Below are positions 13,083 to 22,388 of a stretch of 64,000 nt of DNA, piece by piece. How positions within the stretch are numbered: position 1 is the stretch's first letter; each line of letters starts with the position of its first letter. The notes under the pieces were generated by a model. That model had not been told where the DNA came from and did no database searches. It saw nothing but the letters and a program-made list of their open reading frames with translations. The stretch lies in the NCBI RefSeq assembly GCF_001905005.1, contig NZ_LWKZ01000003.1, positions 184,600 through 248,599 on the forward strand. Direction: 5' to 3'. Made by a program: the position numbers and the translations under genes. This DNA is from Streptomyces sp. CB02923. GTDB lineage: Bacteria; Actinomycetota; Actinomycetes; Streptomycetales; Streptomycetaceae.

Positions 13083-14635
13083 CACAGGCTCCTGTTCATG
13101 GGGCGGTGCCGGTAGCGGGGCGGGGACAGGGTCGCCAGCAGAGCCGCGTGGTCGAGCTTGCCGTTGGCCGTCAGGGGCAGGGCGGAACACCGTTTCAGCA
13201 CCTGCGGCACGAGGTGGCCGGGCAGCCTCGCGGACAGTTCACGCCGCATGGCCGGCGGCGGCAGGTCCCGGTGTCCGCCGGTGCCCGGTGAGGTCATCGT
13301 GTAGAACATGGCCAGCCTGCGGCCGCTGCCCGAGACGTCGGGAAGCACTTCGACGACGCACTCCCGGACACCCGGGACGGTGCTGCCCGCCTCCTCGATC
13401 TCCCGGGGCTCGATACGGTGACCGGCGATCTTCACCTGGCGGTCGGTGCGGCCACGGAAGTGGAGGGTTCCCCGGTCGTCCAGCAGCCCCCGGTCCCCGG
13501 TCCGGTAGATCCGGGTCGGTACGCCGCCGAGCCGTACCACGGGGAAGCGCTCCGCGGTCAGGCCGGGGGCGCCGAGGTACTCCAGTGCCAGGCCGGCACC
13601 GGAGATACAGATCTCCGCCTCGGTTCCGGTGGCCGCCGGCGCGTCTGCGGCCAGTACGTGAACCGCCGTCCCCGGTACGGCGGTGCCGAGCGGGATGTAC
13701 GGGGCAGCACAGTCCTGGGGGCGCACCCGGTGGGTGGTGGCGAAGACACAGCTCTCCACAGGACCGTAGCCGTTGATCAGCGCGAGGTCCGGGTGGGCGG
13801 CCAGGCACCTGCGGGCCGCCCCGGCCGGCAGCCGCTCGCCGCCGGTGAGCACGTGGCGCAGCCCGCGGAGGCTTTCCACGTCCTCTTCGACGAAGAGACT
13901 GAAGACGGACGTGGTCAGGAAGACCGCGTCGACGCCGTGCTCGCGGACCAGGGTGCGCAGAGTGCCGGGCAGCAGGTGGTCGCCCTCGGCCACCACACAG
14001 GTTCCCCCGGCGGTGAGCGTCCCCCACACCTCCAGTGCGTAGGCGTCCCAGGAGGCCGGGGCCGCCTGGGCCATGGTCCGGCCGGGCCCCGACCAGCCGG
14101 CCGTCATCCCGGTCAGGCGGGTGGTCGCCCGGTGCGGGGAGAGCACCGCCTTGGGCGCGCCTGTCGTGCCGGAGGTGAAGAACACGGTGGCCGGGTCGTC
14201 GCCCGTGACACCGGGCGCCAGGATGCCGGAGGTGTGGCGATCGGCCAGCGCCGCCAAGGGGCCCGACGGAGGCGCCCACGTGGGCATCTCCGTACCCGGC
14301 AGCGTCCCCGCGGCGATGAGGAGCGGCGGCTTCAGTACGTCCAGGAGCCGGCGCAACCTGGCCGCCGGCCATCGGGGGTCCAAGGCGGCGTACGCCGCCC
14401 CGCACTTGAGTACGCCGAGAAGGACGGCGATGAGGTGCGCCGACCGGGGCAGTGCCACCGGTACCAGGCTGCCGGGCACCACACCGCGGTCGCGCAACCG
14501 CACGGCGAGAGCGGTCGAGGCCGCATCGAGTTCCGCGTAACCGACGCGCTCGCCACCGCCGATGACGGCGGTCGCCCCGGGCCTGGTGGCCGCCTGCCGG
14601 GCCACCGCCTCATGGATCGGTCCTGGGCCGCTCAT
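13082..14635 (-). CDS. Stand-alone NRPS adenylation protein
   Basis: 517 residues, a single amino acid adenylation domain with 'VFFTSGTTGAPKAVL', 'INGYGPVESC', 'YRTGDRGLL' and the late Lys motif '[14 protein letters not shown]'. It has no condensation or carrier domain. The variable pocket residues read DALFLGGVF, of a hydrophobic type, not assigned. It would form an aminoacyl-AMP and load a carrier in trans. The obvious partner is the free carrier protein encoded just upstream, whose stop overlaps this start by 4 bases (14632-14635). It is also one of two candidates for loading the A-less third module of the large NRPS. The frame continues upstream through other genes, so the start is set by the ATG at 14635, where homology to A domains begins. 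Confidence 0.93.
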
Positions 14636-14883
14636 CCGTCCGCTGCCCGCGCCACCACCGCGTCCGCGAAGGCGCCGAGGCTGTCGCTGTCGAGGAGGGC
14701 CTCGGGAATGATCTCGATGCCGGTCTCCTTCTGGACGCGGACGCAGACGCGCATGGCCTGCAAGGACGAGCCCCCGAAGTCGTAGAAGCTGTCCTCGGCC
14801 GTGACCGGGCCCGCCCGCAGTACCTCCTCGACGAGAGCCAGCACCAGCGTCCTGAGGGACGTACCGGCAGCATTCGCTGACAC
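14632..14883 (-). CDS. Stand-alone peptidyl/acyl carrier protein
   Basis: 83 residues with the carrier signature 'DSFYDFGGSSLQAM'; Ser40 is the phosphopantetheine attachment site. An in-frame GTG at 14892 lies inside the GGAGGAG ribosome binding site, so the GTG at 14883, eight bases after that site, is the better start. The gene overlaps the following adenylation gene by 4 bases, which points to a dedicated A/T pair that holds one amino acid as a thioester. Possible uses are presentation to the C domain of the C-A-T-reductase protein, or modification of the tethered residue. No phosphopantetheinyl transferase gene is visible in the window. Confidence 0.92.
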   Translation of the reverse strand: MSANAAGTSLRTLVLALVEEVLRAGPVTAEDSFYDFGGSSLQAMRVCVRVQKETGIEIIPEALLDSDSLGAFADAVVARAADG

Positions 14884-14976
14884 GAATCTCACTCCTCCGA
14901 TGCGGTTCCGTTGCGAGCAGGGGGACGGCGGGTGCCGGGCGTCCGGGCTGCCCTGCGCCGTGGTGAGCGACCGTGG

Positions 14977-15606
14977 TCAGCGCGAGGTGCCCGCGGCGAC
15001 GGTGGGCAGCGCGGTGTCGCGCCGGAATTCGGGCAGTTCGCCACCGGGCCAGGCGGCGAACCGGTGCGCCCCGTACAGCAGCGGTGTCCCTGCCGCGCGG
15101 ACCACGCCGGTCACCAGGCCCAGGACCAGCGTGTGGTCGCCGATCTCCGCCAGGTGTGCCACCTCGCACTCGGCCGTGGCGAACGCGTCGTCGGTCAGCC
15201 ACGGCAGACCGGCCTCGGGCGAGGGCTGCCACTCGGTGTGGGCGAACCGGTCGGCGACCGGCTTCGCGAACACCTCGGCGGTGTGCCGTGCCCGGTCGTG
15301 CAGCAGGTTCACCGCGAACGCGCCGCGGTCGCAGAGGGCTTGGAGCGTCTCGCCGCGGGTGTTCAGGCAGACCGAGAGGATGGGCGGCTCGGCCGTGACG
15401 CTGGCCAGAGAGGTGCAGGTCAGGCCGCGTGGGTCGCCGTCGGAACCATAGGTGGTGATCACCGCGACGCCCGCCGGGAAGGCGCTCATCAACGCCCGGA
15501 AGCCGTCGAGCGGTACCGGCGTACCGACGGTGTCCCGGTGCTGCCACGGGAGGAGGCGCGAAGCGTCGGGTACTGCGGCGTGGGATGCGGACAGGCGGCT
15601 GGCCAT
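14977..15606 (-). CDS. Flavin reductase, halogenase partner
   Basis: 209 residues of the flavin-reductase-like, FMN-binding split-barrel family. The core runs from 'SAFPAGVAVITTY' through 'GLTCTSLASVTAEPPILSVC' to 'DHTLVLGLVTGV'. These enzymes use NAD(P)H to make free reduced flavin, which diffuses to a two-component monooxygenase or halogenase. It sits directly downstream of the tryptophan halogenase on the same strand (135 bases apart), so FADH2 supply to that enzyme is the natural role. The ATG at 15606 has GAAGGG about 9 bases upstream. Length is slightly above the usual ~170-190 because of a ~25-residue N-terminal tail. Confidence 0.92.
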   Translation of the reverse strand: MASRLSASHAAVPDASRLLPWQHRDTVGTPVPLDGFRALMSAFPAGVAVITTYGSDGDPRGLTCTSLASVTAEPPILSVCLNTRGETLQALCDRGAFAVNLLHDRARHTAEVFAKPVADRFAHTEWQPSPEAGLPWLTDDAFATAECEVAHLAEIGDHTLVLGLVTGVVRAAGTPLLYGAHRFAAWPGGELPEFRRDTALPTVAAGTSR

Positions 15607-15741
15607 GCTCGGTCGCCCTTCAGGAGGGGTGCGGCGGTGCGGCGGCGTGCCCCGCGCCGTCGGGACGCGGGGTGTACGGGGGCGCGCCGACGCCCGTGAC
15701 CGGTGCTGGGGTGACAGGCGTCGGCGGGGGAAACTGCCGGG

Positions 15742-17367
<1,626 letters not shown>

Positions 17368-17396
17368 TCAGGCGGTGGGCCGCTGTGTCTGCGGTG

Positions 17397-17428
17397 AAGC
17401 TAGCCGGGCCGGGTTTCCTTTCGTTATC
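17397..17428 (-). promoter_or_regulatory. Predicted promoter of the halogenase operon (cluster-type)
   Basis: Read on the minus strand, GATAAC (17428-17423) is followed by exactly 20 bases and then TAGCTT (17402-17397), a plausible -10 box about 105 bases before the GTG start. The upstream 18-mer CGATAACGAAAGGAAACC matches the one before the amidase gene at 17 of 18 positions. The same spacing recurs at four other cluster promoters. Confidence 0.6.
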
Positions 17429-17544
17429 GACGATTCCCGGCCGCTGCCGAGGCGATTTGCGGGTGTGTGAGGGTGCTGTATCCGTGCACGTGGGTACGGG
17501 TCTCGGCCCCGGGCGCACGGCACCGGGACGGCGGGCGGGCAGGC

Positions 17545-17576
17545 GATAAGGCACCGATAGAGCCGCTGCTTAGGGT
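17545..17576 (+). promoter_or_regulatory. Predicted leaderless promoter of the thioesterase gene (cluster-type)
   Basis: GATAAG (17545-17550), 20 bases, then TAGGGT (17571-17576). The -10 box ends only six bases before the ATG at 17583 and there is no ribosome binding site, the layout of leaderless actinomycete transcripts. It has the same hexamer and spacing as the halogenase, NRPS1 and amidase promoters. Confidence 0.55.
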
Positions 17577-17582
17577 GCGCGC

Positions 17583-18350
17583 ATGGCTCCCTTCCCTGCC
17601 TCGTCCTCAGGCACTCCGTGGCTGCGTACGTTCCGGCCCGTGGACGCACCGAGAATCCAGCTGATCTGCTTCCCGCACGCGGGAGGGACGGCGAGTTTCT
17701 TCCGCAACTGGCACCAGTGGGCGCCGCAGGACTGGGAACTGAGCGCGGTGCGCTATCCAGGGCGTGAAGAGCGCATAGCCGAGCCGTGCCCCGTCTCGAT
17801 GGCGGAGCTCGCGGGGCAGTTGGCCGACGTCCTGGCGCCGGCGATGGGTGTGCCGACGGTGTTCTTCGGGCACAGCATGGGGGCGTCGGTGGCCCATGAG
17901 GTCACCGCGCTGCTCGCGGCGCGCGGCGCCCCCGCCCCGCGGGCCCTGTTCGTCTCCGGCCGGGCCGCGCCCGACCGGCTGCGACGGATGAGCGACGGCG
18001 AGCTGGACGACGACGAACTGCTGGCGAGGGTCGCCGGTCTCGGCGGCCCGGGGGCGGAGCTGCTCCAGGAGCCCGAGCTGCGGGACCTGCTCCTGCCGCC
18101 GATCCGCGCGGACTACCAGCTGCTGGACGCCTATGCGGCCGGCCCCAAAGCGCCGGCCGTCGACGTACCCGTCACAGCCTATTTCGGTACCGACGACCCC
18201 GGCCCCTCGCCGGACGATGTGCGGGCCTGGTCGGAACTCACCACCGTCGGATGCGAAACGCTCGCTTTTCCGGGCGGTCATTTCTTCCTCGTACCGCATG
18301 AGCGGGACGTCGTGCGGGATATCAGCGCCCGGCTCACCGCCTTGCTGTGA
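17583..18350 (+). CDS. Type II thioesterase (NRPS editing)
   Basis: 255 residues, an alpha/beta hydrolase of the GrsT/TEII family with 'LICFPHAGGTASFF' near the N-terminus. The nucleophile is Ser98 in 'FFGHSMGAS', a candidate acid lies in 'YFGTDDPG', and His233 is in 'FPGGHFFLVPH'. These free enzymes hydrolyse misloaded or stalled acyl groups from carrier domains and so restore blocked assembly lines. Some also shuttle aminoacyl groups between carriers, a role worth keeping in mind because NRPS1 has an A-less module. It is divergent from the halogenase operon, ends at its own hairpin terminator, and appears to be transcribed as a leaderless mRNA. Confidence 0.94.
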   Translation: MAPFPASSSGTPWLRTFRPVDAPRIQLICFPHAGGTASFFRNWHQWAPQDWELSAVRYPGREERIAEPCPVSMAELAGQLADVLAPAMGVPTVFFGHSMGASVAHEVTALLAARGAPAPRALFVSGRAAPDRLRRMSDGELDDDELLARVAGLGGPGAELLQEPELRDLLLPPIRADYQLLDAYAAGPKAPAVDVPVTAYFGTDDPGPSPDDVRAWSELTTVGCETLAFPGGHFFLVPHERDVVRDISARLTALL

Positions 18351-18396
18351 CCCGACGGGCCGCACCGCCCAGCCCATTCTCTCTCCCTGGCTTCGC

Positions 18397-18423
18397 AGCT
18401 CCCGGTGTCCGCCACCGGGAGCT
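18397..18423 (+). terminator. Hairpin terminator between thioesterase and panD
   Basis: Perfect 11-bp arms (18397-18407 and 18413-18423) with a 5-base loop, followed by TTGAACC, 46 bases after the thioesterase stop. It would separate the thioesterase transcript from panD, which then needs its own promoter or relies on read-through. Confidence 0.7.
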
Positions 18424-18467
18424 TTGAACCGTTATCCGCACCATCCCTGCGCAGAAAGAGGAAACAC

Positions 18468-18881
18468 GTGTACCGGACCATGATGAAGTCGAAGATTCAT
18501 CGGGCGACCGTCACCCAGGCGGACTTGCACTATGTCGGCTCGCTGACGGTGAGCTCCGACCTGATGGAGGCGGCCGACCTCCTCCCCGGGGAGAAGGTGG
18601 ATATCGTGGACATCGACAACGGTGCGCGGTTGTCCACCTATGTCATCGAAGGGCCGCGGGATTCCGGAATCATCGGCATCAATGGTGCCGCGGCCCGGCT
18701 CATCAGCCCCGGTGACCTCGTGATCATCATTTCCTACGCCTCGGTCGAGGACGAGGCCGCCCGCAAGCTGGAGCCGCGGGTCGTCTTCGTGGACGGGGAG
18801 AACCGTGCCGTGAGCGTGGGCGGCGATCCGGCGGAGGTCCCGGCCGGCTCCGGTCTGCGGCGCGGAGACATCGTGTCCTGA
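18468..18881 (+). CDS. panD: Aspartate 1-decarboxylase (beta-alanine synthesis)
   Basis: 137 residues that match PanD throughout: '[20 protein letters not shown]', '[20 protein letters not shown]', 'TYVIEG', '[21 protein letters not shown]'. The zymogen self-cleaves between Gly24 and Ser25 (both present) to make the pyruvoyl cofactor that decarboxylates L-aspartate to beta-alanine. The GTG at 18468 is chosen because it aligns with the normal PanD N-terminus (VYRTM for MLRTM) and has AGAGGA just upstream. In a peptide cluster it may provide beta-alanine as a building block, or raise pantetheine/CoA supply for the many carrier domains; the sequence does not decide. No panB, panC or panE is nearby. 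It is flanked by hairpins on both sides. Confidence 0.95.
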   Translation: MYRTMMKSKIHRATVTQADLHYVGSLTVSSDLMEAADLLPGEKVDIVDIDNGARLSTYVIEGPRDSGIIGINGAAARLISPGDLVIIISYASVEDEAARKLEPRVVFVDGENRAVSVGGDPAEVPAGSGLRRGDIVS

Positions 18882-18911
18882 GCACGGGCATCGTGCGCTT
18901 CCCTACGCAAG

Positions 18912-18964
18912 GACGCCGGTCGCCACGGCGGGAGCGGGGGTTCTCCCGCCGGGCGACCGGCGTC
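18912..18964. terminator. Bidirectional hairpin terminator between panD and the methyltransferase
   Basis: A long imperfect inverted repeat: arms 18912-18934 and 18943-18964 pair over 8 bp (18927-18934 with 18943-18950) and 13 bp (18912-18924 with 18952-18964), with a small internal bulge and an 8-base loop. It lies between convergent genes and should stop transcription from both sides. Confidence 0.75.
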
Positions 18965-19003
18965 TGTCATGGGGGTGGGGAGCCCGGCGGCGCCCCTGCC
19001 GCG

Positions 19004-19702
19004 CTACGGCAGCGTGAAGAAGATCATCGGGTTGTGGTCGCTGTCGCGCACCGGCTCGTCGAGCTCCAGCCCGGCCTTGAACTCGGCGAGTTCACGTGTC
19101 ACCTCGGGCGCCTTGGCGGTGGAGGCCGTGAAGAAGTCGATGTCGTTCTCGGCCAGCCACTTGACGATGACCGAGCCCTCGCTGAAGGGCTTGGGGCGCC
19201 GGCCGTGGAAGACGTCGTGGACGCTGGTCGGCGTGTGCGGGGGAACGGCCGGGAAGAGGTTGTCGATGTACCAGTGGGCGAACCGGGCGCCGTGGTCGGC
19301 GTCGATGAAGAGGTAGTCCGCCTCGGCGGGGACCTTGCCCAGGTGCTCGCGCACATCGCCCTTGGTGAACGTCCAGCGCCCCTCGGAGAGTTCGGCCGGC
19401 ACGTTCCGTACGACGTTGTCGACGATGTCGAACGAGTGCAGGTGGCCCGCTTCGTTGTCCCGCAGGGCGCTGAGGATCCACATGGTGGACCAGCCGTAGA
19501 AGGTGCCGATCTCCACCACGACATCGGGGCGCAGGTCCCGCAGAAGCAGATAGGTGATCTCGGCCTCGTAATCGTCGAGCTGCGCCTTCATCGACTTGCC
19601 GCGGTCCTGGAGGAACTGGCGCTGGGCATCGCGCACCGCCCGCAGGTCCTTTTCGTACTTCTGGTAGAGCGTGCGGATGTGGTCGGTGGTTATGGCGTCC
19701 AT
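19004..19702 (-). CDS. Class I SAM-dependent methyltransferase
   Basis: 232 residues. The SAM-binding motif I is 'VVVEIGTFYGWSTMW' and the post-motif region is 'ADYLFIDADHGARFAHWYI', of the Methyltransf_24/O-methyltransferase type; a helical N-terminal segment ('LYQKYEKDLRAVRDAQRQ') precedes it. Substrate and methylated atom are not readable. In this context O- or N-methylation of a peptide side chain or precursor is likely. The ATG at 19702 is selected over the upstream 19762 because GGAGGA lies 4 bases before it. It is last in the hydrolase-acyltransferase-methyltransferase operon, 75 bases after the acyltransferase gene. Confidence 0.88.
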   Translation of the reverse strand: MDAITTDHIRTLYQKYEKDLRAVRDAQRQFLQDRGKSMKAQLDDYEAEITYLLLRDLRPDVVVEIGTFYGWSTMWILSALRDNEAGHLHSFDIVDNVVRNVPAELSEGRWTFTKGDVREHLGKVPAEADYLFIDADHGARFAHWYIDNLFPAVPPHTPTSVHDVFHGRRPKPFSEGSVIVKWLAENDIDFFTASTAKAPEVTRELAEFKAGLELDEPVRDSDHNPMIFFTLP

Positions 19703-19777
19703 GCGTTCCTCCAACGGGCGGGCCCGGTCGGCCCGGCGAGCCGTCCTGTTCATCACGTGCAAAGGGGGGAGAAGTCG

Positions 19778-21079
19778 TCAGGCGTTCGTGAGCGCTCGGA
19801 TGCCGTCCTTTCGTGCGGAGGCGTCCCGTTCCACCTGCCGGAAGGCAGCGCACAACATGAGGAGCGCCACGGCGAAGACCAGGGCCCAGGCGCAGCGGGC
19901 AGCCGCCCACGCCGGAGTGCCGGGACTGGTGTGCAGGCCGAAGAGGGGGTCGCCGAGCCCCAGGAACAGGGTGGTCACGGCGAGCATGGCGGTTTGGTGC
20001 CAGAGGAACACCGTGATCGCCGAAAGGTTCAGCGTCGCCACCGCCGCCCACAGGAACTGAGCGGGGCGGGCACGCAGGGGAGTGTCCGCCAGGGGCCTGG
20101 AGGTCTGGCCCGGCGCCGCCACCGCCCGGCGGAGCGGACGGCACATCAACAGGGCGCCGCCGCACTGCGCCAGGCCGAAGGTGACGGCGGCGAGGGAGAC
20201 CGGATTGAGGTTGGAGAGCTCCGCGCCCGGTACACCGACCATGGCGGCGGGGTAGCCGCCCCACAGGATCAGCCCGGCGGTGGCCAGGGCGCCGCCTACG
20301 AGGAGTGCGACGGCGGACCGGCGGCGGGCGAACGCACCGGCGGACCAGGCGGCGCCCAGGCAGTACGGGACGAGCCAGCCGGCGAGGATGTTGACATCGC
20401 GGAGCCGCTCGATCCAGGCGGTGCCGCCGCCCGCGAAGTGCGCGAGGTCCAGGAGGGCCACCACCGCACCTGCCACGACGGCGATCCGGATGCCGTGGCG
20501 GTGCAGCAGCGGGGTGGCCGCGGTCAGGACGACGAAGACCAGCAGGAACCACAGCGGTGAAACGACGAGGTTGAGCAGGGTGTGCACCGTCTCGTGGGCG
20601 GTGCCCGTGGCCGCCATGCCCACCAGGACCAGCGCCCACAAGGAGAGCAGCGGCACCGTGGGGCGCGCCAGCCTGCGGGCACGCCGGACGAGCCACGGCC
20701 GGTAGCGGACGCCGCGCCGGAGGGCGGTGGCGTACCCCTGGGCCGCGACCCGCCCGCCGACGAAGAAGAACACCGCCAGCGGCTGGAGCACCCACGTCAG
20801 GGGGGAGAGGGCGGGCATGCTCTGGAGCGGGCTGGCGCCCAGCAGATGGTTGTCGGTGTGCAGCACGACCGCGCTGACCAGCCAGTGCCCGAGCACGACG
20901 CCGAGGATGGACAGGGTCCGCAGGACGTCGATCGCCCGGTCGCGGTCCGGTGGGGTCGCCGCGTCGATGCGGAGTACGGCCCGGTGCAGCCGGCCGGCCG
21001 GGCGCGGGCGGGGCTCGACCCGTTCGGTGGCGCGGGTCCGCCGGGATTCTTCGGAGGGGCGCAGACGTAACTCAGTCAC
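19778..21079 (-). CDS. Membrane acyltransferase, acyltransferase_3 family, with a TTA codon
   Basis: 433 residues with about ten membrane helices. The first carries 'DRAIDVLRTLSILGVVLGHW', the signature with the catalytic His of the acyltransferase_3 (OafA/NodX-like) family, which moves acyl groups to sugars, lipids or small molecules at the membrane. A GTG start at 21079 is preferred: GGAGGT lies 5 bases upstream, and the start overlaps the stop of the hydrolase gene by 8 bases. Codon 4 is TTA (bases 21070-21068, minus strand), so translation should need the bldA tRNA and be growth-phase dependent. The role may be acylation of the peptide or of its precursor, by inference. Confidence 0.87.
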   Translation of the reverse strand: MTELRLRPSEESRRTRATERVEPRPRPAGRLHRAVLRIDAATPPDRDRAIDVLRTLSILGVVLGHWLVSAVVLHTDNHLLGASPLQSMPALSPLTWVLQPLAVFFFVGGRVAAQGYATALRRGVRYRPWLVRRARRLARPTVPLLSLWALVLVGMAATGTAHETVHTLLNLVVSPLWFLLVFVVLTAATPLLHRHGIRIAVVAGAVVALLDLAHFAGGGTAWIERLRDVNILAGWLVPYCLGAAWSAGAFARRRSAVALLVGGALATAGLILWGGYPAAMVGVPGAELSNLNPVSLAAVTFGLAQCGGALLMCRPLRRAVAAPGQTSRPLADTPLRARPAQFLWAAVATLNLSAITVFLWHQTAMLAVTTLFLGLGDPLFGLHTSPGTPAWAAARCAWALVFAVALLMLCAAFRQVERDASARKDGIRALTNA

Positions 21080-22064
21080 CGGACACCTCCGGTCCACGGC
21101 CGAGGCCGATCAGGGCGAGATTGCGCAGGGCGAGGCTGCCGGGTTCGAAGTAGCCGCTGTGGCCGCTGTTCCCGGCGTCGAAGGGGCGGGCGCCGAAGGA
21201 CGGCGAGGTCGGGTCGGTGCCGAATCCGAGGGTGGTGCCGAAGACGCTCACGCTGACGTGCGGTGCTCGGGCGATCCAGTCCTGGGTGCCGCGGGTCGCC
21301 CACACGGGGACGTGGACGGGCAGGTCGGCGGTGGAGCGCAGGCCGGTGCCGGGGCTGCCGAAAAGGGCGGCCCCGGCCAGGCCGGCGGACGTCCGGGTGT
21401 CCATACGGCTGAGGGCGCTGCCGCACACCACCGAACCGTAGGAGTGGCACATGAAGGTGACGGGCGCCTGGGCGTTGGCGGTCCGCAACTCTCCGAGCAG
21501 GGCGGTCAGGCGGTGGCCGCCCTCATCGGCGCGGGCGGTGGTGGCGACGTCACGGCTCATGGTGCGCGGGGCCTGATAGCCGTACCACGCGACCACGGCG
21601 ACGGAGGAGGGGGAGAGCCGCCGCATCTCGTCGTGGAGGGCGTGGGCGCCGCCGCTGAGGGAGGCCTGTCGCGAGCCGAGGTAGTCGAAGGTGTCGAGGG
21701 TGGTGTCCGAGCCCGGGACGAGGACGACGACCCGGTCGGCGGTGGCGAGGTCGCCGAGCACTTCGACGGCCTGTCCGTCGCCCTGGGCGTCGAAGGAGAG
21801 GAACTGCCGTCCGGATGCGTGCAGCTCGCGCAGGTGGTGTTCCCTGTAGGAGTCCCCCAGGCGGTGGGCGGCGCGCTCGGCGTCCGCGATGTAGTCGCGG
21901 TTGGCGGTGTACCGCTCGTCGAGCGTCCGCGCTTGGACCGGGGGCAGCTGCGGCGGGGCGGGAGTGCCGGGAACGGGGGACGCGGTGCCGGCGGCGACCG
22001 ACCCCACGATGGCCGCGGCGATGGCCACCGTCAGCCCGCCTCTCCTCAACCTGGCAGCTCGCAC
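21072..22064 (-). CDS. Secreted alpha/beta hydrolase (DUF1023-like)
   Basis: 330 residues. A Sec signal peptide is evident at residues 1-30 ('RAARLRRGGLTVAIAAAIVG' then an Ala/Gly-rich cleavage region). The nucleophile elbow is 'FMCHSYGSVVCG', and the region around 'YGYQAPRTM' is typical of the alpha/beta hydrolase group often annotated DUF1023 in actinomycetes. Exported esterase or peptidase activity is likely; no substrate is evident. An upstream GTG at 22082 is also in frame, but it overlaps the GGAGGGG ribosome binding site that lies 9 bases before the GTG at 22064, so the latter is chosen. It is the first gene of a three-gene minus-strand operon. Confidence 0.85.
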   Translation of the reverse strand: MRAARLRRGGLTVAIAAAIVGSVAAGTASPVPGTPAPPQLPPVQARTLDERYTANRDYIADAERAAHRLGDSYREHHLRELHASGRQFLSFDAQGDGQAVEVLGDLATADRVVVLVPGSDTTLDTFDYLGSRQASLSGGAHALHDEMRRLSPSSVAVVAWYGYQAPRTMSRDVATTARADEGGHRLTALLGELRTANAQAPVTFMCHSYGSVVCGSALSRMDTRTSAGLAGAALFGSPGTGLRSTADLPVHVPVWATRGTQDWIARAPHVSVSVFGTTLGFGTDPTSPSFGARPFDAGNSGHSGYFEPGSLALRNLALIGLGRGPEVSGD

Positions 22065-22376
22065 TGTGCCGTTCCCCTCCACGCGTCTCTTGTCCGCCGT
22101 CCGCCTCTTGTGCGTACGGTTGTCTCGAACCTAGATTCCGCGGCCGGGAAGGGCGTCACGCGTAGGAGCTATCTTCCGGTGTAGCTCTGAGGTATGACAT
22201 GCGGCGTCGCACGGCGACGCGCACCCCGGACCTGGAAAAGGTGTTCCGGATCACGCGTCACGGCGCCGCCGCGGGACGCGCGGAACGGCCCGCCCCGGCC
22301 CGGCCGCCCGCGTCGGCCGTGGTGGGACGGGGGGACTCCACCGGGAGCGGCCCACCGCAAGATCCCTGGTGACTCG

Positions 22377-22388
22377 TACGATGGGCGC
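22377..22388 (+). promoter_or_regulatory. Predicted leaderless promoter (-10) of the second kinase gene
   Basis: TACGAT at 22377-22382 is separated from the GTG start at 22389 by six bases and there is no ribosome binding site, as in leaderless actinomycete promoters. It does not carry the GATA-type element at the 20-base spacing seen at cluster promoters. The remainder of 22065-22388 shows no gene. Confidence 0.45.
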
